DNA of 64,000 nucleotides from Gracilaria domingensis (GCA_022539475.1 VCMS01000213.1:62001-126000), one strand, 5' to 3'. Positions 1 to 11,230 are shown, counted from the stretch's first letter. The notes: a model not told the origin generated them from the letters alone. Program-made: numbers and translations.

Positions 1-1000
1 ATACAATGATCTTGGAGCAAAAGCTGGCTTGATCGCTAGCTACCGACTCTTGAAGCAGATCAAAGGCTTTCGAGAATGCAGTCCCTATAGCAGGCGATTC
101 ACCTGATGGTTGTAAGCGTCTTAAATCCAATAAGAGCCTGTCTTTGACGTCATCTGTTGCTCTCTGGAGCTTCTGGAAGCCACCCAATGTCTTCACTTCT
201 TTGTCTACTGCAATTACAGAGACGTAATCTTTCTGTTCCAGAGCCCCTATAGCACTTTCCAAAGATCTAGTGAGCACCTTGTCAGCACTAACCAAAGAAG
301 TTTGGTCCAAGATAAACACAACATCTTTCAAGCCTGAAGCGGCGGCGATATACCAAGGACGAGTCATTGGAACAAATCCACATTGTTCGATGTCGGCCTC
401 GTTTCGTTCTCTTGCGTGCCCTGGGTACGAAAGGAACAGTCCTGAAGAAGTGGACGCATATAACCAACTCTGGAGCCCGTGTGTGTCAAATGATTTGCGC
501 AATGAGTCGCGCATAGATTTGAGAGCACAGGTATCTCTAAGTACATCACGGTCCTGCACTCGAATGTTGTGTGTGTTGTTCCGCGTATCGTATCGTACTG
601 AGTCGGGTGTAAAGCTGAGGTGAGGAGTTTCGAAATTCAACAGTCTCTTCTCTGGACTACAACTGGAAGGACAGATTGAGTCCTCACTGGACGCCAAGAG
701 CAAGCCGGAACAGCGATATCTAGGCCCGAACGCATCGCTGGCACAGTCGAATGAAAGACACGAGCCTTGGTTGCAGTTCTTAGAGGCTCGACATCGTGCT
801 GAGGGGTTCAAGACCCTTGCCAGCTCAGCGGCTACATCGCGCGCAGCTTCATTCTTTTCGTTGTAAAGTTTATCAAAGGCATTGTTGGCTTGGACAGACG
901 ACGTAGCATGGAAGAGAAGAAAGAGTAGCGAGGCTCTTATAAAGAAGCCTGTAATGAGGCACCAAGTTCGCCACGGTTGCATGAGACAGCTGTCTTCCAT
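1..1000 (-). CDS. Cache/VWA-type membrane-anchored protein, 3' end beyond window
   Basis: Continuous minus-strand frame from the ATG at 1000-998 to the window edge; the C-terminus lies outside. Residues 12-38 form a hydrophobic signal or anchor segment. Next comes a charged helix (about 39-65), as in the VWA_N domain of calcium-channel alpha2-delta-like proteins, then a Cys-containing extracellular part with a Cache-like stretch ending in RPWYIAAASG (about 212-222). It leads directly into the first strand of a VWA fold, DVVFILDQTSLVS (about 225-238). In alpha2-delta proteins this order (VWA_N, Cache half, PWY, VWA) is standard, and the domain binds a divalent metal and ligands outside the cell. 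The metal motif DxSxS reads D-Q-T-S-L here, so metal binding may be weakened. The start is the first ATG after the upstream in-frame stop near 1145. Role inferred: cell-surface or vesicular ligand-binding protein. Confidence 0.65.
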   Translation of the reverse strand, partial: MEDSCLMQPWRTWCLITGFFIRASLLFLLFHATSSVQANNAFDKLYNEKNEAARDVAAELARVLNPSARCRASKNCNQGSCLSFDCASDAFGPRYRCSGLLLASSEDSICPSSCSPEKRLLNFETPHLSFTPDSVRYDTRNNTHNIRVQDRDVLRDTCALKSMRDSLRKSFDTHGLQSWLYASTSSGLFLSYPGHARERNEADIEQCGFVPMTRPWYIAAASGLKDVVFILDQTSLVSADKVLTRSLESAIGALEQKDYVSVIAVDKEVKTLGGFQKLQRATDDVKDRLLLDLRRLQPSGESPAIGTAFSKAFDLLQESVASDQASFCSKIIV

Positions 1001-1580
1001 GAACCTCGATAAGGTACGAGGAAATTGAAACCCCGAAGATGACGCTGGTAATGTGGACCTCGAGTACCGATAGAACCAAATGAATGCGCGTACGCTGTAA
1101 CTCCTCGGAACAGGAATCGTCAGCGACCTTCTCCGACCCAACTAGTTTGGACACCGACCCCGAAGTCCAAAGATCACCCGCGTCCAAAGAAATGCACGTG
1201 TATGTCAGGCGCACGTCTGTGCACCAGGACATAGCCGTGATCCCAACTGTACCTTCGTGCATTCCTGTTGGACACTATCCTGCTGGACATGTCGCAGCTA
1301 TAATATATCTACTCTGTTTTGTAGCCACACAAAACAATTTGAGGTGTAAAGGGTGAAGTCTGTGGGGGATCGAAATGTCACGCAACTTTGGCACGCAATT
1401 GCGACAATGGTGGTGTTATCTTGCTCAGCATTCGGAGCCAAACGACAGTGAGCTCATCAGGAACAAATCGTTTATCTACAAGTTGCGATTTATCTACGCT
1501 CCACGCAATATAGGGTCCTTTCGGCGTAGATACTTGCTTGTACTAGCTACTGACAGTATGTTTTGTCAGGGTGCCCTTTC

Positions 1581-2697
1581 TCAGAACGTAGAACCCAAAA
1601 ACCTTCCACTCGACCAGCGCCGATTTCGAACGGGGTCAAAGACATCACGCACCTCCTTTAGAAGCGCCTCATCTGGCGGTTGTTTAATAAGGTTAAGATT
1701 CTTGTGCAGCGTATCAACGGAATCGATACCGACAAGAGTAGAAGCAGCGACGCTTTCGTCCACTTGTAACGCAAACTGGAGTGCTAAAGTGGCTAGATCA
1801 GCACCACGCTTCTCGCAAAACTCGGCGGCACTCTTTGCCATTGACTTGATTTCTGCGTCGGCTGGATGCCATGGTGCAGGTCCTCTTGATGTGGGAAGTC
1901 CCATGCCGAGTGGGGAGCCACATATGACACTGACATTTGCTTTGTGAAGTGCTGGAAGTATGTTTGACAATCTATCATTTTGCAGGCAATAGTTGCAATA
2001 ACTGAGGACAAGGTCAATCGTACCGGGCGGCACAGCAGACAAGATGTACGGGAAGATTTCTAGCGGATAGCCTGTGACTCCAATGGCACGTACTTTTCCA
2101 GCTTTCTTGAGCTGCAAAAAGGCGGGTATGGTTTGATGGACAATGATATCAAGATCTTCGAATTCAATATCGTGACACAGAATGATGTCAACGAAGTTCA
2201 GGCCCAACAGACTCATGGATTGTTCGACGGAGCGAGTGACACGCTCGGGGGAGAAGTCGAACGAGTCGATATCGTTACGACCGACCTTGGTGCTGATGAC
2301 GAAGCTGTCTCGTGGAAGTTGACGCAGCGCCTTTCCTAGCACGAGTTCCGCCTTGGTTTTTCCATAGTAGGGCGAGACATCGAAGTAGTTGACGCCTTGT
2401 TTTGACGGCTTCATGGACTGCGTCGATGCCGTCCTGCTCGTTGATTTGGCCGTATATGTTGCCGAGGGTGGCGGCGCCGAAGCCGAGGGGGGAGACGAAG
2501 ATGCCGGTGGTGGCTATCTGGCGGCGGAGTGGATGTCGACGGCGGGGCGGCGGAGCCTTGCATGACGCGAGCTGGCTGGGGGCTGGGGGGAAGGCTACGA
2601 CGGTGCACGTTCGCTGGATGAATAGGAGAGATACTGTACAGGCGTTGGTTTTTTTCCGATTGGCAGCCACGTTGCGCAGGATCATGCCATGACGCAA
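1581..2697 (-). CDS. L-galactose dehydrogenase (aldo-keto reductase), one frame break
   Basis: NAD-dependent oxidation of L-galactose to L-galactono-1,4-lactone, the penultimate step of the plant/algal ascorbate route; cytosolic in plants. The N-terminal part (2697 to about 2403) carries the first AKR strand, VSPLGFGAATLG; the rest (about 2403 to 1581) carries FDVSPYYG (Asp and Tyr), STKVGR (Lys) and LCHDIEF (His), so the whole AKR catalytic tetrad is present. Also conserved are VPPGTIDLVLSYC, SPLGMGL, WHPA and the C-terminal nucleotide-binding part DPVRNRRWSSG, which match plant L-GalDH closely. The two parts lie in different frames; the join falls at a four-T run (2400-2403, plus strand), where one base fewer gives EAVKQGVNYFD as in relatives. 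This may be a sequencing or assembly error or a young inactivating change. The N-terminal ~55 residues are Arg/Pro-rich and not conserved, so translation may begin later. Confidence 0.85.
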
Positions 2698-4313
2698 TAG
2701 ATATACGCGCTGAAGTCTGCCCTATTAATAGACATATTGTTATGTGCAGTTGGCAGTTGCATGGATGCTTTCCACGGCCCTTTGTACGCAGAATTGCTCA
2801 AGTGCTGGGCGAGTTGCGTGGCTCGCACCGCTAATAGAAACTTAAGTTCACAAGTTTACCATTCGGTATTTTGATATGTATTCCATGCCTTTTAGGCATT
2901 CAAGGAATCCAAAATTTACTTTTCTTGAATGAGTTAAGGGGATAGAATGGACAAAAAATATATTGCAGCCCGGTCTGTAGAAAAGAGAAAGATTCTAAAG
3001 ATTTGGGTGCCCGAGGCTTATTGGGAACATTCGAAAATGGTAAAAACACATTTTGCGTGAAGCAAAATGTCACGTTTTGATGCCGGACGTCACATTGCGC
3101 GTCCGTTTTGCTCTCCGTTCGAGCACCGACGAAGCTGACTTTGGCTCTGAACAAATGAGCATTTTATGTCAGACTTCTCTCCAAAAAGGAATGCGTGGTT
3201 TTTGTTTGGCACTGAAGGGAACCGCACAAGTTCCTATCGTGCCATGAACTCCGCTCGCAATGCTCACCTTCTCCAAGCGCGTTACTTTCACATCAAAATC
3301 TTTTGCCGTTTAAAATTCTTGTCATCATTGTTGCACCATGGGAATAAGGATTAGAAGCCAGGCATGGTATGAATAGTCTCTACCTTTGAAGAGTCAAGAG
3401 AGGTCGTCTCATTTTGCGTCAGACTCTGCAGCAGTTTTTGAATGACGTCGAAGCGCAACTCAGCAAATTTACATGTAAGCAAATTGTGGTTTGTGTTTTT
3501 CGAATGTGTTTTTCGAATGTTCTCTTTTTATGATTGTTACAACAAAATGGTGGGAAAAAGTTCGAAGCTATTGTAAAGTAGCATTTGATAATTTTTGGGT
3601 GCAATCAAAGCTTAGCACTTTTGCAAAATTCTGTTTCTGACTTAATTGATCTATTTTGCCGAATTTAAATGCCTTTAACTGTCAGAATCCATATACTGAA
3701 AGAAAACATTTGTAATTCACGGCTGGTAGAACGTTCATCTAATTGATAGCAATGCTTAAAGTAAATGACGCACTTCTATGTTTCTATTGCTGTTTATAAA
3801 TTTTGTTTCTGGATCTTATTGTGCGAGTTTTCTATAGAGTTCTCAACTGTACTTGGTACAGTAACAATATCAAGACTTTCGCATGTGAACGCAAAACGAA
3901 GGCGTTCGTAGATCTTCTTGAATTGTGTCATGTTCCCGTGCGCGTATGTCGCGGTGCGACAGGATCAAAGATTCTTTGGCCGCGCCAACTGCATCGTATT
4001 TTAATAGAACTCTAGCACAAAAAGTGCAGCTATAAGCAAAAACAAAAAAAGTACAGCAAAGATATTTTATATACAGCAATGATTATATATGCATGAAATG
4101 TACATATGCGCTTTGAGCATTGCTTTTGTGCATGGTAGATACGTCTGCGGACATATGATTTTGTCCATACATAGTAAAGTACTATATACACAAACCTAAA
4201 GTAGCTCCTTTTACAAAGAGGTTGTTGCAATAAAACAGTATCGTTCTGCAAAAACTGCATCTTCTCACATGTAGACCAACTTCTCCACCTCCTTCTATAT
4301 TCATTTCTCCAAA
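2698..4313. other. AT-rich stretch without a supported gene
   Basis: No convincing gene. Base composition becomes AT-rich from about 2860 and remains so through the transposase pseudogene that follows. It may be the left part of that transposon, but no clear terminal inverted repeat was found. Confidence 0.5.
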
Positions 4314-5600
4314 ATGGAGCCAATTACACCAGAACACGCAGCGGCATCCGTCGATTTGCTGCATGATCATATGCTGGAACGAGATTCAAAACTCTCCTCG
4401 TATTCTTCAGAAAAACTCAACGCCGATTCTGAGGAAGAAAATGATTCGGAATCACCGATTTATGATTCGTTTTATTTTCAAAATCAGTCTGAAACCATCA
4501 TGAAAATGACAAACCTTTCCTCTAAAGAATTTGATTTGGTTTATAGCAATGCGTCGAAAATATTTTCGGAGAGTTGGAATTAGGGACGGGGTCGCAAATG
4601 TACATTCACGGAGAAGGACGTATTTTTTATGACCCTTTCTACTCTGAAGCATGGGGGCAAATGGGATTTTTTAGGACAGGTTTTCAACATCAATGGTGGG
4701 ACATTTGAGAGGTTGATAACGAAATTTATTTCAGCCGTTTTCTTGCAGTTATATAATCGTTACGTGGATATAATCGATGGACGATGTCCTATGAAAAAAA
4801 TTCTGCAGCACAATTTAGGGTTTACTAATTATGCGCATTGCCGATACGCTACAGACGTCATTTTTTAGCAGTCGTATCGTCCGTCTGGGAGTTTGGCTGA
4901 AGCTAAAAAATATTTTAGTGGAAAGCACAAATTGTATGGTTTTAAGAGTGAAATGTCAGTTCTTTCGAATGGATTTGCCATTAATGTTTCTGATCATGCA
5001 CCTGGTTCTACATCTGATCTAAATATTTTTTATTCCAATATTCAAACACATAAGGTGGCATGAGAAAAGCGTGCTGAAGAGGGCAGTAATATTATTATTG
5101 ATGTTGGGAATATGCAAGATAAATACCCAAATCAATGGGGTATTATAATGGATAAAGGCTATCAAGAAGCTGCGGAACATGTCCGAGCTGTAATTACGAA
5201 GAAAAAACCTATACGGGGATATTTATCGCAAGAAGAGCTACGAACAAATTGGAAAATTAGTTCTGATCGAGTGATAGTCGAGAATTCTTTCGGACGCCTG
5301 ACGCAGTGTTGGAATGTAATTGGTTCCAAGTACAGATGGGGGGAGAAGTTTTATGATGACATTTTTTCTTTCTGCGTTTCGATGACAAATGCGCATATTG
5401 CATGGCATCCGTTAAGAGCTACAGATGGAGAATTTTATAATCGAGTTAGAAATCGTCTGAATGCAATTGGCGAAGATATGTCTAGGAAACGTAAATTAAC
5501 GCAGCAGAAGTATCGTGAGAAACGCAGGCGCCGAATGGACGCTCCATACAACCGTATTGGGTCGGATGAAGATACCATTCATCCAGCTGAAAACATTTGA
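4314..5600 (+). pseudogene. PIF/Harbinger-type DDE transposase, inactivated
   Basis: One reading frame runs from the ATG at 4314 to the stop at 5600 (429 codons) with three internal stops (TAG 4581, TAG 4866, TGA 5061) and no frameshift. The N-terminal ~90 residues are acidic. The next part resembles the helical N-terminal region of Harbinger transposases (GRGRKCTFTEKDVFF). The DDE_Tnp_4 core follows: YATDV(I)F (first Asp), SGKHKLYGFKSEM, APGSTSDLNIF, IIMDKGYQEA (second Asp) and IVENSFGRLTQCWNV (Glu). The basic tail KRKLTQQKYREKRRRRMD could be a nuclear localisation signal. The enzyme would cut and paste its own element. The usual companion Myb-like protein was not found. Three stops and no indels suggest moderate age. 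AT-rich relative to the flanks. Confidence 0.85.
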
Positions 5601-5799
5601 TATGCTCTAAATATAAGTCTTTGTGCAAGAACTGCATCTTTTACAATTAAATTTAAATCTCTGCTTGCGTTCTTTATTACTATTGAATATTTGTTTTATC
5701 ACTCTAACTCGTCTTTCGACATATGAGAAGCTTTAAATTATAATCACGCTCCTTCAGCATGAACTTAGTATTTCAGAGAAAGATCTAATGTGGGCGCCA

Positions 5800-8700
5800 A
5801 ATCTTGCACGTGTCCACATGTCGCGTGTTCATCAGCTGTACACGTTCCACAAGTACACTCCAATGTGCTTGCGAACGAACTTGGAAAGCGCTACCCTCGG
5901 AAGTTGATCCCGTCACCGGCGGCAAAGAAGAGGAACGCCCCTTCGTTGAAGGGGCCTCCATTTTCCCACCGCGCCTCATCTCCGCGCTGCGCCCTCGCAC
6001 TCCACCCTCTTGCTGTGTTGCTTCCATCACCAGCATCACGACGAACAATCAGTCAAGCCCCGATATATGCAACATCCAACCTCCCCCGCATTTCGTGTGG
6101 TAACACGTCGCCACATTCAGCCAACTTCTTCCCTCTCGTCGCGACTCGCGTGACAAGAGGAACAGCAACTTGCTTGTGGGCTCCTCTGCAGACCACGGCC
6201 AATCCGCACGTGCCGCTAATCCGCCGTCATACCGTCCACCACACACGGTCGCAGCTAATGGACTATTGTGCGCAGCACATCTTCGATTTTCCCGCCCGTC
6301 GCAGGCCGCCTCCCCACCCGCTCCACAACACGTTGCCTCCCACTGCCGTCTCGACCAACTCTTCCATCAGCCTCACGAACCGCTTCAGCATCGTATGACA
6401 CCATCGCATATCTTTCTCTCGCCCTCCACCTGATTCCGCTGTCAAGAGTGAAGCACAACACCTCGATACGGCATGTGGCACCGAGCTGCAGGCTAGCCGT
6501 AACCTACTCGCTGTACGATCTAATGCTGGGTGCAATCACTTAACTTTGCACGCGAACCAGCACGGCGCAGATATCTTGTAGGGAGATGCAACCTCCCACC
6601 ACTGCCACCAAACAGAAAACCCACCTCGTGGCCGACCCGCAATGCAGCCGGCCGCACTTGGGAACGCTCGCGAGATAGTGTTGAGTCCCTGTCACGCCGT
6701 GTACTACGCGAGAGACCGGTGCTTTTCACACCGCGCCCGGCTCGCAGCCTGCGTACTAAATCCCAAAGCGTGCACATCTTGACGAACACTTCGCGGTTGC
6801 CCTCCTTGCCACATTATATATCATCGTACGTTTTCATCGACCCTCGCCCCAGTGTTTGTGTTTGGCGTCGTTCGCGCGCTCTCTCAACCATCTTCCGTGA
6901 ACTTCTTCACAAAATATGTGAGATTGATGTAATACCCTTCCTCCGTCAATTCTTCACCCAGCTTGCCCTCAATAAATTGTTCCACAGCATCCTGCAATTC
7001 GTCAATGTCTGACTTTGACCCAAACTTCAACGAAGGCGGTGAGATACTGAATTCTTCCAGAACTTCCACCAAACAATCATTAAAACGAGATCGCAGGTGG
7101 GTCTCCGCATCACTTGAACCGAAAACGAACTGGGTCCATTCGCTTGCCATTTCAGTGATTGCCACCAGTGAACTGCCCGATGCTAGAGTTGGTTGATCGG
7201 TATGCTGCTGAACGTATTGGTGCACAAATTGAACCATCCTCAACCTATATCCGATTTTCATTTCGGGTGGATATATTTCACGCTGTACAAATTCTCTAAC
7301 CTTGTTGGTCAATCTGGAAATGTTGGATGACCTGCCTCGGCTCAGAGTTCGTGGTGAAACCTTCTCACGGTGAAGAAAGCGCTTCAGACACTCATTCCAA
7401 CGACCGAACAACTGTTCATTGTCACTGATGGATTTTAGCACAAACTGTGCCCAAGTCTTTGCGAACTCGGCGTTTGCCAGCTCTGAATCGTATCGGTTGA
7501 GGCGTTCTTGAGATCTTTTTTCATCAGGGACAGAATGATTCCCATTGGGAACAAAATCAATTTCATTACAAGCATCTTCATGAGAACCTGTGTCACAAGA
7601 ATCACTCTCACTTTCGTTGGGATCACTCTGACCGGAATCATTTTCGTCAGCTGGGGCATTTTCAAAGAGAGAGGGAGGGCTATCCGAACCAGACTCAGTT
7701 TCGCCAAGGTGATCAAGGTGATCGCTGTGATCACTAGGCAAATATACTTCCGGAAGAAGTGCATCATTCTTGGCGGGCAGAAGAGTGACACTTGCACGGT
7801 TGTAAAACAGACACCGGACCTCTTCTTTGGTAAACCCATACTCTTCGAAGACGCCCACAAGTTGAGCTTGTTTGGTCTCTGGTAACTTGGAGAAGTTACA
7901 CTGTTCCAGAATGGCACAAGCTGTCGATAAGGAGTATTCGATTACATCTGCGCCAGATAATTCACCACAAAGCTCTGCAGCGACTTCGAGAGCGTTTGAC
8001 ACCACTCCTCCAGCGATTGGAATCAATTTCAACGCTATTGCGATAACGTTGCAAAACAACTGCTGCTGACGATACGCATCGAACGCGGTTCGCAGATCGT
8101 CTATAGTTGTTTCCAATGACGTGAGGCGTTCAAAAAGTGTGATGCATGCTTTTTTCAAGACAAACAGCTCCGAATCCATCCACTGACGTTGGTGCATGCC
8201 TTGAATATAAGTGTCAGCCGAGTCAATGAGATTCATTTGTTTGGCTTGACGAAGGCAATCGAAAACGACAAGCTTGTCTTGGTGGTTGGTTATGGGAAGA
8301 TCCGTTACGGTGCAATACAGTTGGTCCTTCCAGAAATATAATTTGCCGTCAGGGTGCTCGGGATCGATGTGGCCGTCGGTGACAGCGAGCATAAGAAGGT
8401 CATGAGCGGCTTTCCATTCGGGCAGCGAACGAGAGCAGTTGTTTTTGTTGATGAGCTCAGTGCAGGGCTCTGAAGCGATGAGGGAATTCTGTAGTACCGA
8501 CCGCAAAGCGTCTTGTAGTGGAGAGAGAGGAGTAAGGGTGGGGATTGCGGCTGGAGGAAGAGGCGGCAGCGTCAGTGACTTGACGCGTCCGGTGCGCATT
8601 TGCTTGTACAGCGCGTTGTCTTTTTTCTTCAAGGACTTGAACGCAGCACGCCGTTTGTGATTTCTCTTTAACGGGTCAGCACCGGCGCGCCAGAGCATGG

Positions 8701-10930
8701 TCGCCAGCTGTATGTGCCCACGGTCTGCGGCATGATGCAGCGCTGTGTTACCGTGATCCGTTTGGCAGTTCACGTCGGCGCCGCCGTGTAACAATGCGAC
8801 TGCGACGTTCATGTGTCCGCCGTAGGCGGCATGATGCAACGCATTCCAACCGTCGCTGTCTGCGCCGTGAACGTCAGCGCCGCGCTGCCGCAGCTCGTTG
8901 AGCACCTCAATATGTCCCTTGTGAGCGGCATGATGCAACGCGTCACAGCCGTCGTTGTCTGCGCTTTGCAAGTCGGCTCCGCGCCGCAGCAGCTCGTTCA
9001 CAACATCCAGGTGCCCTTCGCAGGCGGCATGATGCAACGCATTCAAACCGTGGTTATTTGCGCTGTGCAAATCTGCGCCACCCTGCAGCAGCTCCTTCGC
9101 CACCTCCATGTGCCCATCACGGGCGGCATGATGCAGCGCATTCCAACCTTTGTTGGTTGCGCTGTGCACGTCGGCGCCACGCTGCAGCAGCGCCTTCACC
9201 ACCTCGATATGTCTGCGAGCGGCGGAAAGATGCAACGCGTTCCAACCGTTGTTGTCTGCGCAGTACAAGTCCGCGCCGCGCTGCAACAGCTCGTTTACCA
9301 CCTCCATGTGTCCGAGAGCGGCGGAAAGATGCAATGCATTCCTCCCTTTGTTGTCTGTGCTGTGCACATCGGCACCGCGCTGCAGCAGCTCTCTCATTAC
9401 ATCCATGTGTCCGCCGTAGGCGGCAAAATGCAACGCATTTATACCTTTCTTGTCTGTGCTGTGCATATCGGCACCGCGCTTCAGCAGCTCTCTCATTACC
9501 TCCATGTGTCCGCGGTAGGCGGCAAAATGAAACGCATTCCAACCTCCGTTGTCTGCGCTGTGCAAATTGGCACCGCGCCGCAGCAGCTCCTTCAATACCT
9601 CCATGTGTCCTTGAGCGGCAGAAAGATGCAACGCATTCAAACCGTTTTTGTTTGCGCTTTGCAAGGCGGCGCCGTGCTGCAGCAGCTCTTTCACGACCTC
9701 CATGTGCCCATCGAAGGCGGCATTATGCAACGCATTTATACCTTCCTTGTCTGTGCTGTGCACATCGGCACCACGCTGCAGCAGCTCTCTCATTACATCC
9801 ATGTGTCGGCCGTTGGCGGCACGCTGCAACGCATTCCAACCTCCGTTGTCTGCGCTGTGCAAATTGGCACCGCGCTGCAGCAGCTCCTTGACTATCTCCA
9901 TGTGTCCGTGAGCGGCGGAAAGATGCAACGTATTCATACCGCCGTAGCTTGCGCTGTGCAAGTCGGCGCCGCGCTGCAACAGCTCGTTCACCACCTCCAT
10001 GTGCCCTTCGCGGGCGGCATGATGCAACGCATTCCAACCGTAGTTGTCTTCGCTGTGGAGGTCTGCACCGCGCTTCAGCAGCTCGTCCACTAGCTCTATG
10101 TGCCCTTCGCGTGCGGCGCAATGCAACGCAGTCCAACCCTTCTTGTCAGCGCTGTGCAAGTCGGCGCCGCGCTGCAGCAGCTTCTTCACTGCCTTCCTTT
10201 GCTCATGGAGGGCGGCGGCATTACGCAACGAATTTTGTGCGCTCTCACCCGTGCTGGACACGACGTCTGCGCTGTCAGGAATCTGCGGCACCCGGCGCAA
10301 TTCGCCTTGGCATTCGGCTTTCCTGAGCTCTTGGCCGCAGTCCATGTTTCGGAATGTACCAACAACGTAGAGCGGGCTGGTGCGGTGCCAAGGCCCCCTA
10401 AGTTGTTCATAGCAAGCGACGGGGAGGGGGCGCTGTGGAGAAGTCGACACGCACATGTGATGAGCCGAGCTCTCGCTGAACAGGAGCATTAGCAAACGGC
10501 GTTCGGCTGCGAACTGGGAGCGGCTTCAAACACGTCATCAATGCACGTGTAATGTTATACGAATTGCGGTAATGCGCATCTAAAGGGATTGAAGGTCAAC
10601 AGTGGACCACGTAGGTAGCCCCCTTGGCTAAGGCTATCTCTTCCAAACCGAAAAGTGGAGACTTCGCAACAGTTTCGCTTCGTATTTTCGGTAGGCGTTT
10701 TGCTCAAAACTTCTGGAATCATTAGTGTGCGGAGCGCAGCAGCAATTTCAATCGCGGTCGCTAATTGCCCGCTTCTTGCTAGGTAACGGCCGACTGCGAG
10801 GGACACTGATGCCGGGGAGCATCTGTGTTTGGATATGTAGTCTGTCAGCTTTTTCTTTCGGTTTGAGTGTGTTTCTGGCGATCCCGATCGTCGCCGAGCA
10901 AGTCAAGAGGTGACGCAGAGTTAATGCGTC
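5800..10930. repeat. Segmental duplication, copy A
   Basis: Direct duplicate of 15660-20170. Both copies hold an ankyrin gene on the minus strand, a ~0.6-0.9 kb conserved 3' flank (around 5800-6800 here) and a ~0.5 kb conserved 5' flank (10346-10930 here, for example the shared words near 10870-10915 and 20105-20160). Flank identity is patchy with many small indels, so the duplication is not recent. Part of the 3' flank recurs a third time at 21440-21790. Confidence 0.75.
6884..10345 (-). CDS. Ankyrin-repeat protein with helical domain and duplicated C-terminal domain
   Basis: 1153-residue protein. The start at 10345 (MDCGQELRKA) is chosen over an upstream in-frame ATG at 10495 because the paralogue at 16376-19567 begins the same way (MDRCHELRKA). 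About 15 ankyrin repeats of 33 residues (consensus DLHSADNxGWNALHHAA) fill residues ~75-580. A conserved helical region follows, shared with the paralogue: a soluble part (HDLLMLAVTDGHIDPEHPDG), then a coiled segment leading into the very hydrophobic NVIAIALKLIPIAGGVVSNA. After an acidic Asp/Ser-rich linker come two related ~85-residue helical modules, each with a W-x-QFV start, an R-x-N-x-C-L core and a C-terminal FV helix. No function is known; partner recognition by ankyrins is expected, and the hydrophobic helix might touch membranes (inference). Intact over its full length. Confidence 0.85.
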   Translation of the reverse strand: MDCGQELRKAECQGELRRVPQIPDSADVVSSTGESAQNSLRNAAALHEQRKAVKKLLQRGADLHSADKKGWTALHCAAREGHIELVDELLKRGADLHSEDNYGWNALHHAAREGHMEVVNELLQRGADLHSASYGGMNTLHLSAAHGHMEIVKELLQRGANLHSADNGGWNALQRAANGRHMDVMRELLQRGADVHSTDKEGINALHNAAFDGHMEVVKELLQHGAALQSANKNGLNALHLSAAQGHMEVLKELLRRGANLHSADNGGWNAFHFAAYRGHMEVMRELLKRGADMHSTDKKGINALHFAAYGGHMDVMRELLQRGADVHSTDNKGRNALHLSAALGHMEVVNELLQRGADLYCADNNGWNALHLSAARRHIEVVKALLQRGADVHSATNKGWNALHHAARDGHMEVAKELLQGGADLHSANNHGLNALHHAACEGHLDVVNELLRRGADLQSADNDGCDALHHAAHKGHIEVLNELRQRGADVHGADSDGWNALHHAAYGGHMNVAVALLHGGADVNCQTDHGNTALHHAADRGHIQLATMLWRAGADPLKRNHKRRAAFKSLKKKDNALYKQMRTGRVKSLTLPPLPPAAIPTLTPLSPLQDALRSVLQNSLIASEPCTELINKNNCSRSLPEWKAAHDLLMLAVTDGHIDPEHPDGKLYFWKDQLYCTVTDLPITNHQDKLVVFDCLRQAKQMNLIDSADTYIQGMHQRQWMDSELFVLKKACITLFERLTSLETTIDDLRTAFDAYRQQQLFCNVIAIALKLIPIAGGVVSNALEVAAELCGELSGADVIEYSLSTACAILEQCNFSKLPETKQAQLVGVFEEYGFTKEEVRCLFYNRASVTLLPAKNDALLPEVYLPSDHSDHLDHLGETESGSDSPPSLFENAPADENDSGQSDPNESESDSCDTGSHEDACNEIDFVPNGNHSVPDEKRSQERLNRYDSELANAEFAKTWAQFVLKSISDNEQLFGRWNECLKRFLHREKVSPRTLSRGRSSNISRLTNKVREFVQREIYPPEMKIGYRLRMVQFVHQYVQQHTDQPTLASGSSLVAITEMASEWTQFVFGSSDAETHLRSRFNDCLVEVLEEFSISPPSLKFGSKSDIDELQDAVEQFIEGKLGEELTEEGYYINLTYFVKKFTEDG

Positions 10931-11222
10931 ACTACAATGGTCGCAACTCCCGCCCAACGCGTGCGTCAAGTCGGGATGAACACATGGTACCCGTCTGTTC
11001 CCGTATCCGACGTTTGCAATCCTTACGGTTTGGCGAAGTTGTGAGTTTCAGCCAAACACACAAGCTGCGATACACAGGCTGCGATATGACGTGGTAGCAG
11101 CGTGCGCGCACGTTGCGGTGTTCGCGTCGTGGGTGGGCGGCGCATTTGCGGGCAAGTTGTCTGGGTGAGCTCACCGCGTCCCCCTTCTCTCTCCTGCTCC
11201 ACATTGTGTCGTACGATCATAA
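10931..11222. other. Intergenic, no gene seen
   Basis: Between the end of duplication copy A and the MITE. Only short unsupported frames. Confidence 0.4.
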
Positions 11223-11230
11223 AAAGTTTT

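Noticed and set aside
8813-10093. Long plus-strand reading frames opposite the ankyrin gene
   Set aside because: They mirror the 99-bp ankyrin periodicity; the minus strand has the real conserved repeat protein.
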